DNA of 28,508 bases, from NCBI GenBank assembly GCA_938040985.1, contig CALHZD010000104.1, forward strand, positions 1 to 28,508. Direction: 5' to 3'. The stretch comes from an uncultured Propionivibrio sp. GTDB lineage: Bacteria; Pseudomonadota; Gammaproteobacteria; Burkholderiales; Rhodocyclaceae. Position 1 is the stretch's first letter; each line of letters begins with the position of its first letter. A program made the position numbers and the translations under genes. Positions 1-5,747 of this stretch are shown piece by piece. Below the pieces are notes generated by a model that worked only from the letters and a program-made list of their open reading frames with translations, ran no database searches and had not been told where the DNA came from.

Positions 1-136
1 CGCCGTATTTTGGCAAAGGGAGTCGCTATCGCTCGACTTTGCCAAAGACAAGGCGACAAGCCGCTGGCAGTACGATGAGTACGGCAATGCCAGATCAACA
101 CAACAACGCCGTATTCTGGCAAAGAAAGCCGCTATC
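1..136. repeat. Imperfect 30-bp direct repeat at the left edge
   Basis: Bases 1-30 and 107-136 are the same 30-bp sequence with about five mismatches; both begin CGCCGTATT and end CGCTATC. The first copy is also the left arm of an inverted repeat: TTTGGCAAAG at 9-18 pairs with CTTTGCCAAA at 37-46. The spacing of 106 bp is not a multiple of three, so this is a DNA repeat rather than a protein repeat, although a plus-strand frame stays open from base 2 to a stop at 197-199. It lies just downstream of the convergent GDT1-like gene. Its identity is unknown, and the window edge cuts it. Confidence 0.4.
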
Positions 137-146
137 AGCAGCGCCT

Positions 147-743
147 TTAGCTCACGCTTTTCCCGGTCAGGAACCAGAGGGCGATCCCGCCCTTGGTGAC
201 GGCGATATAGGCCAGCACGGCGTAAATCACCGCTGCGCCCCAGTGTGCTGTATTGACCGGCAGGCGCTTGAGCAGGCGATCGTCAGGCAGGACAGCGGGT
301 AGACAGGCCAGCAGTACGCCCAGCGTCGCGCCGGCCACGCTCATGACCGGCGCCTGACTGTTCAGCGCCAGCACGCACGCCGCGACCTGTGCCTTCCCCC
401 CCAATCCGCTTAGGAACAAAGCGGTAAAGGCCGCGGAAAAAACATTTGCGCCCCCCTGCTCCCCCGATTGTTCCTTGCCATGCTCGGCATTCAGCGACCA
501 GGCCGCCAGGCCGATCAGACCAATGCACAATGTCCAGGGCAAGGCGTCGGCGCGCACGAGCAAGCGCAGCAGTTCCGAGAGCGCGCCGGCGAGCGCATTA
601 TTGATCAGCGTGGCTGCAGCAAGCGCCAGGCACAGGACGACGGGCCTGCGATATCTGGCGGCCAGCAGGGCGGCCAGCCCTTGCGTCTTATCGCCGACTT
701 CGGCCAAACCGACCGCCAGCAGTGAAACAAAAAAAGCTTCCAT
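147..743 (-). CDS. TMEM165/GDT1 (UPF0016) family membrane cation transporter
   Basis: A 198-residue inner-membrane protein of the UPF0016/GDT1 family, whose characterised members export Mn2+ or exchange Ca2+/Mn2+ for protons. It has about six hydrophobic segments in two homologous halves. The first half opens with the family signature LAEVGDKTQ at residues 11-19, in the first helix. The equivalent stretch in the second half reads SGLGGKAQ, so the conserved Glu and Asp are both Gly; this is odd and is treated as a finding. That motif contains a run of seven G. The frame is open upstream to 971, but that stretch is 6S RNA and its terminator, so the ATG at 741-743 is preferred. No strong ribosome binding site is visible. 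Transport substrate is inferred from the family only. Confidence 0.85.
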   Translation of the reverse strand: MEAFFVSLLAVGLAEVGDKTQGLAALLAARYRRPVVLCLALAAATLINNALAGALSELLRLLVRADALPWTLCIGLIGLAAWSLNAEHGKEQSGEQGGANVFSAAFTALFLSGLGGKAQVAACVLALNSQAPVMSVAGATLGVLLACLPAVLPDDRLLKRLPVNTAHWGAAVIYAVLAYIAVTKGGIALWFLTGKSVS

Positions 744-792
744 AACACCGGAAAAACGAGGGAAACAAGCAGCAATCGAACGGCAATTCCGA

Positions 793-824
793 CAAAAAAA
801 CAGCGCGGAGGCAAGCTCCGCGCT
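793..824 (-). terminator. Rho-independent terminator of 6S RNA
   Basis: On the minus strand a perfect 9-bp stem, AGCGCGGAG (824-816) with CTCCGCGCT (810-802), closes a 5-nt loop and is followed by a run of seven T (800-794). It sits about 20 nt after the 3' end of the 6S RNA and about 50 nt before the GDT1-like start. It should separate the two transcripts unless there is read-through. Confidence 0.85.
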
Positions 825-844
825 ACATCGACCCCACCCTATAT

Positions 845-1030
845 AAGGCTCCCCGCGAGTGCCGTTAGGCCGGCATCCTGAACCGAGGTTCAGAGGAGGC
901 TGCCTCCTTTCCGCATCAGGCTCACCCGGCAAGGGGCGGGCACAACAGCGGTTTCTAAAGTCAGCAGCCAATGCCTATCAGCATTGGTTCAAGGAATATA
1001 TGACCTTGACGAACACCGCAGGGAACACGC
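845..1030 (-). ncRNA. ssrS: 6S RNA
   Basis: 6S RNA mimics an open promoter and binds sigma70-RNA polymerase in stationary phase. The minus strand between zapA and the GDT1-like gene shows its features. The 5' arm around GTTCCCTGCGGTGTTCG (near 1025-1008) pairs with the 3' arm CGGCACTCGCGGGGAGCC (near 865-848). An upper hairpin TGAACCTCGGTTCA (891-878) leads into the conserved GATGCCGGCCTAACGGCA stretch typical of proteobacterial 6S RNA. Placement directly downstream of zapA is the classical ssrS position. The terminator at 793-824 ends it. Ends are estimated to within about 10 nt. It may be both processed from the zapA transcript and made from a promoter within the zapA 3' end. Confidence 0.88.
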
Positions 1031-1046
1031 TGCGGAGACAAACAGA

Positions 1047-1391
1047 TTAGAACAGGTTTTCCTGCGGCGGCAGCACCGTGTCAATCTGCGCCTCCATGGC
1101 TTGGATTCTACGCTTTGCCTGCACAAAGTCCAGCATTGTTTGCGAAAAATCATCCGCCGCCGGCGTCGATGTCGCCGAGCGCTGCATCAACAGCTCGTGC
1201 GCAATATTGAGCGCGGCCATGACGGCGACGCGCTCCGGACTGTTACTGCGCGTCTGCTCGGTAATTTCATCCATTGTCACGCTGACATGGGCAGCCGCAG
1301 CGCTCAAAGCATTGCGCTCCTCCGGCGGGCAGGCCACGCGGTATTCCTTGCCGAGCAGGACGATGTCGAGATAGTTGGCTTCGTTGGTCAT
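1047..1391 (-). CDS. zapA: Cell division protein ZapA
   Basis: A 114-residue ZapA, which bundles FtsZ filaments at the division site. The N-terminal half has the ZapA pattern VLLGKEYRVACPPEE (residues 11-25), followed by the hallmark ERVAVMAALNIAHELL at about 53-68. The C-terminal part is a coiled-coil helix that mediates tetramerisation in the family. The start is an ATG with the expected family N-terminus. It lies 9 nt after the zapB-like gene, so the two are surely one transcript, and 6S RNA follows its stop within about 20 nt. Length and neighbours are typical. Confidence 0.95.
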   Translation of the reverse strand: MTNEANYLDIVLLGKEYRVACPPEERNALSAAAAHVSVTMDEITEQTRSNSPERVAVMAALNIAHELLMQRSATSTPAADDFSQTMLDFVQAKRRIQAMEAQIDTVLPPQENLF

Positions 1392-1400
1392 GGTCGAAAA

Positions 1401-1616
1401 TCAGACAGATTCTTCATTATCGGAAAGATCGGGCAGTTGCGCGGCAAGCTGTTCGATCTGCGCGCGCGCCGCATCCATGCGGCTGATCAGCGCCGCACGC
1501 ATCGCTTCGGCTGCGGCAAGTCGTTGTTGCAGTTCGGCATTTTTAGCGCGCAGACTATGACACAAGGCCACGATCCGGGCTACTTTGTCTTCAAGCGCAT
1601 CAAGTTCATTCATCAT
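1401..1616 (-). CDS. ZapB-like coiled-coil protein (TIGR02449 type)
   Basis: A 71-residue protein that is almost entirely one predicted coiled coil (LEDKVARIVALCHSLRAKNA near the start, then heptad-like Leu/Ala/Glu-rich sequence). It matches the small proteins found immediately before zapA in beta- and gammaproteobacteria and annotated TIGR02449 or ZapB-like. A role beside ZapA in Z-ring organisation is inferred from that context. The reading frame can start at a TTG (1622), but tandem ATGs at 1614-1616 and 1611-1613 are more likely. No clear Shine-Dalgarno sequence precedes them. Confidence 0.8.
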   Translation of the reverse strand: MMNELDALEDKVARIVALCHSLRAKNAELQQRLAAAEAMRAALISRMDAARAQIEQLAAQLPDLSDNEESV

Positions 1617-1649
1617 TGGCAAAATTAAATTTAAAAACCCAGTAAATTC

Positions 1650-1677
1650 AATATAGTATAGACGCAGCGTAATCTAA
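1650..1677 (-). promoter_or_regulatory. Possible sigma70 promoter of the zapB-like/zapA/6S unit
   Basis: On the minus strand TTAGAT (1677-1672) and TATATT (1655-1650) are spaced by 16 nt, about 35 nt upstream of the zapB-like ATG, in an AT-rich patch. Match to consensus is moderate and judged by eye. Confidence 0.35.
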
Positions 1678-1797
1678 CGCATCCCTACGATCAGTTTTTA
1701 AACCATGCGGCGTTGCTCCGTGCCCGCCCTTCTTCACTTCCCTTCTTCGCCGCAGTGTTTCCCCGCCATTTGCCGCATAGCTTCGGCGGAATCAATC

Positions 1798-2220
1798 TCA
1801 CCGACGATAAGGCGTCAGCGGTCGACCCGCGTCCACCCAGCCGCCGATCCCTCCGCTGACATGATAGACCTTTTTGTAACCGGCCTGCTCGGACAGGAAC
1901 TGTGCAGCCACGCGTGTGCGTTTACCGCTGCGGCAGATCAGAATCAGCGGCTGTTCCGGCCCGGCAATCGGGCGCGCCTCGGCCAGCCATTGCGCCGGAT
2001 CGGCGCGGCCCTGCGCATCGAAGAAAGTCAGCAGCCGGCTGCCGGCAATCACGCCGCTGCTTTTCCACTCGCCTTCGGTGCGAATATCGATCAGCGGGAT
2101 GCCTTTCGCCGTCAGACGCGCCGCCTCGGCGGCATCAATTTCGACAACTTCAGCCTGTGCCGTCATGGCCGACACGCCCAGCGCTACTGCCAGCGCCAAC
2201 TGCCTGTATAACGCGTTCAT
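1798..2220 (-). CDS. Periplasmic rhodanese-domain protein
   Basis: A 140-residue single-domain rhodanese. Residues 1-23 form a Sec signal peptide ending in AMTAQA, so the mature protein should be periplasmic. The rhodanese fold follows, with PLIDIRTEGEW near 42-52 and the active-site loop CRSGKRT near 95-101, in which Cys is the expected sulfur acceptor. The C-terminal GGIGGWVDAGRPL motif is also family-typical. It follows nudC by 61 nt on the same strand and could be co-transcribed. The sulfur donor and partner are unknown; many such exported rhodaneses have no assigned substrate. Confidence 0.85.
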   Translation of the reverse strand: MNALYRQLALAVALGVSAMTAQAEVVEIDAAEAARLTAKGIPLIDIRTEGEWKSSGVIAGSRLLTFFDAQGRADPAQWLAEARPIAGPEQPLILICRSGKRTRVAAQFLSEQAGYKKVYHVSGGIGGWVDAGRPLTPYRR

Positions 2221-2281
2221 TTTCGATCTTCATCCTTTTCCTTATCGTGAAACGACACATACTCTGCGCGCGCCCAGGGCC

Positions 2282-3055
2282 TCATTCCTGAATGCAGGCT
2301 GCGTCGATCAGCCGGCGGGCAATGCTGACGGGATCGGGCAGCGGCGGCAGGGCGTCCCGACGGAACCAGCCCGCGGCTTCGATTTCCGCCGGATCGGGCG
2401 AAATCGCGCCGCCCGCGTAATCGGCGAAGAACGCCAGCATCAGCGAATCCGGAAACGGCCAGGGCTGGCTGCTGAAGTACCGCAAATTGGTAATTTCGAT
2501 ATTGACCTCCTCGCGCACCTCGCGGACGGCGCAGTCTTCCAGCGTCTCGCCCGCTTCGACGAAACCGGCCAGCGCACTGAAAACGCCCGGTTTGAAATGC
2601 GGGCTGCGCGCCAGCAGCAATTCATCGCCGCGCGATATCAGTACCATGATGGCCGGAGAAATACGCGGGTACGCGAGCAGTCCGCACGCCGGACACTCCA
2701 TCGCAAATTCGGAGGGCTTCATGCGCGTCGGCGTAGCGCAACGACCGCAAAAGTGATGGTTACGCCGCCAGTCCAGCAACTGCGTCGCACGGCCGGCCAA
2801 GGCAAAGGCTTCCATACCACCCAGGCCATACAGCGCACGCAGCGGCGTCAAAATACCGGGCGCGCCAGACGGCAGCGCTTCCAGATCGACTGCATAGCAC
2901 GGTTTCCCCTGCCATTGACCAATATGCAGCGCACCTGACGGATGCCCCCAGTCCGCCGCCGTTGCCGCCGGGAAAATACCGTCGGCCCCTTTGCCGCCGA
3001 CCGCCAGCACCTCGTTCTTGTGGCGGACGATCCAGTAACCGAACAAATCACTCAT
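2282..3055 (-). CDS. nudC: NAD(+)/NADH diphosphatase NudC
   Basis: A 257-residue Nudix hydrolase that cleaves NAD(H) to NMN(H) plus AMP and, in E. coli, removes NAD caps from RNA. All diagnostic elements are visible: an N-terminal beta-rich domain; a four-cysteine zinc ribbon (C103, C106, C121, C124); a Nudix box beginning GFVEAGE at 164-170 and continuing to REEV; and the NudC-specific SQPWPFPDS at 196-204, which distinguishes NADH pyrophosphatases from other Nudix enzymes. The length is normal. The ATG start matches the family N-terminus, but no Shine-Dalgarno sequence is evident. It is followed by the rhodanese gene. Confidence 0.95.
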   Translation of the reverse strand: MSDLFGYWIVRHKNEVLAVGGKGADGIFPAATAADWGHPSGALHIGQWQGKPCYAVDLEALPSGAPGILTPLRALYGLGGMEAFALAGRATQLLDWRRNHHFCGRCATPTRMKPSEFAMECPACGLLAYPRISPAIMVLISRGDELLLARSPHFKPGVFSALAGFVEAGETLEDCAVREVREEVNIEITNLRYFSSQPWPFPDSLMLAFFADYAGGAISPDPAEIEAAGWFRRDALPPLPDPVSIARRLIDAACIQE

Positions 3056-3387
3056 GGAAATACATACACATACGCTGAAAACTCTCTGCCCCAGGATGAG
3101 CGCTCAATGATTACGACAGAGAGTGCAATCACTCGAAAGTTCCGCGGATTCTCGCATAGCCGGCATCATCGTGCCATCACCGCCGCCATTCGGGGAAAGT
3201 TCCCGCATAAAACCCGGAGTCCTCCGGAACGGGCGCATAGCCCACTGTCCGGGCGCTTCTGGCAGGCCGGCCAGTGCGATATCAGGCTTCCCCATTGCGT
3301 GAAGCGTACAGTGCATGCTTCACGGCCCGGCGACACCGCCTTCTTTCATCGCTTATCATTCCGCCAAACACTTAAGGAAAGGTTGCC
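3056..3387. other. Divergent intergenic region between nudC and aroD
   Basis: 332 nt without a supported gene, between the divergent nudC and aroD starts, so promoters for both must lie here. Several short frames cross it but show no conserved motif. The only clear structure is the inverted repeat at 3299-3323, listed separately. A GC-rich stretch at about 3190-3290 vaguely resembles degenerate units of the 40-bp repeat family; this is not firm. Confidence 0.5.
3299..3323. promoter_or_regulatory. Inverted repeat upstream of aroD
   Basis: GTGAAGC (3299-3305) and GCTTCAC (3317-3323) form a perfect 7-bp inverted repeat with 11 nt between arms, 65 nt before the aroD start. It could be an operator or a short hairpin. 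No T-run follows, so it is not a terminator. Confidence 0.3.
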
Positions 3388-4191
3388 ATGAAAGCCAGCA
3401 TACCGATTTTGATCCGCGGACGCCCATTGGGCGGGAGCGCCATGCCCGCCATCATCACGCCGCTGGTCGGCCGGACGCGCGCCATGATTCTGGAAGAAGT
3501 CGCCGCGATCGCCGCCAAAAAACCCGATCTGCTCGAATGGCGGATCGACTTTTTTGAAGCCATCGGCGATCACCGGGCGGTTATCGACACGGCCTTGGCG
3601 ATTCGTCAGGCGGCATCTATTCCCGTGCTGCTGACTCGCCGTAGCGCCGCCGAAGGCGGCCAACCGCCGACGATCGACGAGGCGGCCGTCATGACCATGT
3701 ATACCGCCGCCTGCCAGGCTAAATGCATCGAACTGATCGACTATGAACTCTCCAACGCCCCCGCCAGTATCGAAGCGCTACGCAAGGTCTCGCGCGCCAA
3801 CGGCATCGGCATGATCCTGTCGTACCACAATTTTCAGATGACGCCCGATGCGCCAACGCTCGACGAGAAATTCGCCGCTGCCGCACGCCTGGGCGCCGAC
3901 GTGGCCAAGGTAGCCGTCATGCCGCACAACGACCGCGACGTACTCGAACTGCTGGCGGCCACCCGCCGCGCCCGCGAGAAGCATGAGCTGTCGTTGATCG
4001 GCATCGCAATGGGCGGCCTCGGCGCACTTTCACGTATTGCGGGCTGGATTTACGGCTCGTCAGCCACCTTTGCCGTCGGACAGGGCCGCTCGGCGCCGGG
4101 TCAGATCGCCATTGACGATCTGCGCGCCGCACTGTCGATTATCCGGCACGCCGTGCTCGGCGAGTCTTCCTGCACGCCGTTTGGGTCGTAA
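3388..4191 (+). CDS. aroD: 3-dehydroquinate dehydratase, type I
   Basis: A 267-residue class I DHQase converting 3-dehydroquinate to 3-dehydroshikimate in the shikimate (or quinate-catabolic) pathway through a Schiff-base lysine. Visible residues fit the class I fold: substrate-binding LEWRIDFF at 49-56, catalytic His147 in SYHNF, Schiff-base Lys174 in VAKVAVMP, Arg216, and Ser235/Gln239 in the SAPGQ loop. A good ribosome binding site (AAGGAAAGG) lies 6 nt before the ATG. It stands alone, with no other aro genes beside it. Many betaproteobacteria rely on the unrelated type II enzyme, so this may be a second, perhaps acquired or catabolic, dehydratase. Confidence 0.93.
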   Translation: MKASIPILIRGRPLGGSAMPAIITPLVGRTRAMILEEVAAIAAKKPDLLEWRIDFFEAIGDHRAVIDTALAIRQAASIPVLLTRRSAAEGGQPPTIDEAAVMTMYTAACQAKCIELIDYELSNAPASIEALRKVSRANGIGMILSYHNFQMTPDAPTLDEKFAAAARLGADVAKVAVMPHNDRDVLELLAATRRAREKHELSLIGIAMGGLGALSRIAGWIYGSSATFAVGQGRSAPGQIAIDDLRAALSIIRHAVLGESSCTPFGS

Positions 4192-4241
4192 ATAGACACG
4201 GCCCCCTCCCCCTACCCGCCTAAATCGCGGCTACGGAGTGT

Positions 4242-4256
4242 GACCGCAGCGCGGTC
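4242..4256. repeat. Short GC hairpin after aroD
   Basis: GACCGC (4242-4247), three bases, then GCGGTC (4251-4256): a perfect stem about 50 nt past the aroD stop, between the convergent aroD and lipoprotein remnant. It has no T-run on either side, so termination is only a possibility. Confidence 0.3.
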
Positions 4257-4262
4257 GGGATA

Positions 4263-4496
4263 TCATCCGGCCGCATCTGAAATGAAATTACATGCCCGCG
4301 CACCGCCGCCGAAAATCATCATCACGATGAAATTTTCCTTTTCCCTGGCGAGATCCATCGCCTGTTGCAGGCGATAGCCCTTGCCGGCGCGCACCTGATT
4401 GATCGTTTCCACAGGACGGAACTGCACGACGGAACACGCCGAAAGGAGAAAAACGCCCAGCGTAAGGCAGCATTTTTTCAAGCGGCGTGACTTCAT
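4263..4496 (-). pseudogene. Truncated patatin-like phospholipase lipoprotein
   Basis: A 77-residue frame with a lipoprotein signal peptide (lipobox LLSAC, with the Cys near residue 21 of the ATG-4496 form). It is followed by NQVRAGKGYRLQQAMD and then a hydrophobic strand running into FGGGARA. That order (lipobox, linker, hydrophobic strand, glycine-rich oxyanion-hole loop normally GGGTRA) is the N-terminus of exported patatin-like phospholipases. The frame then meets a stop after eight unrelated residues, and the catalytic GxSxG serine and the Asp are absent downstream, where aroD begins. It is read as the 5' stump of a deleted gene. A small standalone lipoprotein is the alternative. Confidence 0.5.
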
Positions 4497-4729
4497 CTCA
4501 TGAAAAACCACGGTTAAATTCTAAAAAACGGTCACGGCATCGGCCGGCGCCGGCGTCAGTCCTGAAAATCAGGTTTTTAGCGCTAAAGGACCAAATTCAT
4601 GCTCAAGGTCTCATTCTTTAACGAAATAATCCTTTATAGACCGTACCTGGCTCCCTTGTTTCAGTCTGTGATGGCGCTGCAAACCCCTATTCATGTCGCC
4701 AAATTCGTGTATTTGCAGGCAGATCGGCC
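4497..4729. other. Gene-free region with short palindromes
   Basis: No coding sequence is supported. It contains a self-complementary GCCGGCGCCGGC at 4543-4554 and a small stem-loop CCTGA-AAA-TCAGG followed by five T on the plus strand (4561-4578). That terminator-like element has no gene upstream on its strand. The palindrome TTTAGCGCTAAA lies at 4576-4587. Degenerate repeat-family sequence appears from about 4700, leading into array A. Confidence 0.4.
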
Positions 4730-5189
4730 GGAAGCGCCCATAAACACTGGGCTGGCGGGCAGCCCCTCCGGAGATGCCCGTTTTACGCGTGCTGCGAGGC
4801 AGGCCGCCGCTGGCCGAATGGGTCAGGCGCGAGCCGGCTGGCCGCAGCGGAGCGGGACGATCCGTCGGCCTGAAGCCCGTGTCTTTTGGGCGTTCCAACC
4901 CGGTCGCTTCCGGAACCCTTGTCAATCGGGCATTTGCGGACAGGCAGGCTTGGAGCGCCCGTAAACAGGGGGCTTGCAGGCAGGCAAATCTGGAATGCCC
5001 GTAAATACTGGATTTGCGGATAGATGGACGGAAGTGCTGGTAAATAGAGGAATTGAAAATAGGCATGCCGGAAACCCGCGTAAATAGGGAGATTGAAGGT
5101 ATGCAGTCCTGGAACCCGCGTAAACACTGGGCTGGCGGGCAGCCCCTTCGGAAACGCCCGTTTTACGCGGGCTGCGGGGCGGGCGCTGT
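4730..5189. repeat. Repeat array A, about 40-bp period
   Basis: Successive units begin GGAA/GGAG at 4730, 4770, 4871 (TGAA), 4912, 4952, 4992, 5030, 5070, 5111 and 5150, giving steps of 38-41 bp except for a degenerate stretch at about 4810-4870. Each unit has the form GGAA-nn-CCCG-nGTAAATA-nGG, a short variable part, then GGCAGGCA-like sequence. The first and last units share a 60-bp block (4741-4800 versus 5121-5180) with five mismatches. Because the period is not a multiple of three, overlapping open frames occur on both strands; none looks like a real protein. Related units recur in arrays B and C. No spacers as in CRISPR are seen. Confidence 0.8.
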
Positions 5190-5230
5190 TGCACGTCTTC
5201 GGTCGCAGCTGCTATTCGGATGGTGATACT

Positions 5231-5446
5231 TCACCCGGCACGGCGCGGCAATACGCTCCGGTTATTTTTGGAATGGGTCTGTGTGGCTGCTTTGGCGAGA
5301 TGGCGGCGGATGGTTTTCGGGCTGCATTTATGCTGTTCCGCGAGCTGTGCGGCGGCCTGTTTGCCGTCGCCGACATCAATGACCAAGCGCCGTTCTGCTT
5401 GAACTGTTTTGAGCCGCAAAAAAGCATTTTTTGCATTTAAGGGTCT
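5231..5446 (-). pseudogene. Decayed transposase fragment (HTH region)
   Basis: On the minus strand a 62-residue frame (TTG at 5417-5419 to stop at 5231) reads RLVIDVGDGKQAAAQLAEQH and then CSPKTIRRHLAKA. This is a helix-turn-helix pattern of the type that follows the zinc ribbon in some IS transposases (GKQT..QLAE...S.KTIRR.L). A neighbouring frame just upstream contains TLKCKKCFFAA, a possible remnant of the cysteine ribbon, so one or more frameshifts are likely. No catalytic domain and no terminal inverted repeats could be found. Assignment to a named IS family is not possible from this piece. It abuts repeat array A. Confidence 0.4.
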
Positions 5447-5747
5447 TCAGCTTCTGAAAGCCTTGCAGCGTAAGCCTTCCAGAGATTTTCAGCATGAAAT
5501 TTGTCCATTACTCCCGGTTTTTATACAACAGGCGACAGAACGCAGCGGCAGGACGCGCATGCGGAAAGCACAGAGGGCGCACCGCAACGCGGCAAGGTAA
5601 AGCAGGCCTTCCATATGGGGCGCATATTGATCTTTACCAACGACGCCCGCTTGCGGCCGCAAGATACCGCTGGGGCATGTCGCCCCGTCTTGACCGGCTC
5701 CCCTGCACCCGCCGCTGCGCCCGCTCCTTGCGCCTGTGTCCGCCTTT
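5447..5747. other. Gene-free region downstream of the NodT-like gene
   Basis: About 300 nt between the transposase remnant and the stop of the outer-membrane lipoprotein gene. A 23-codon minus-strand frame starting MDKFHAENLWKAY (around 5510 to 5442) may belong to the decayed element. Two longer minus-strand frames overlapping the NodT gene stop are low-complexity and show no recognisable domain. No convincing terminator is visible. Confidence 0.35.

Noticed and set aside
744..1046. Mn2+-sensing yybP-ykoY riboswitch before the GDT1-like gene
   Set aside because: The interval is accounted for by 6S RNA and its terminator; no second structured element was visible in the remaining 50 nt.
3104..3316. 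70-codon minus-strand frame between nudC and aroD
   Set aside because: No ribosome binding site or conserved motif; it covers the expected divergent promoter region.
4561..4578. Terminator-like stem CCTGA-AAA-TCAGG plus five T on the plus strand
   Set aside because: The stem is only five pairs and no plus-strand gene ends nearby; aroD ends 370 nt earlier.
4730..5189. CRISPR array
   Set aside because: No constant direct repeat alternating with unique spacers; the whole ~40-bp unit drifts, and no cas genes are present.
4611..5194. Several overlapping open frames of 70-150 codons on both strands across array A
   Set aside because: They arise from the 40-bp repeat, whose period is not a multiple of three; the translations are shifted versions of each other with no domain or ribosome binding site.
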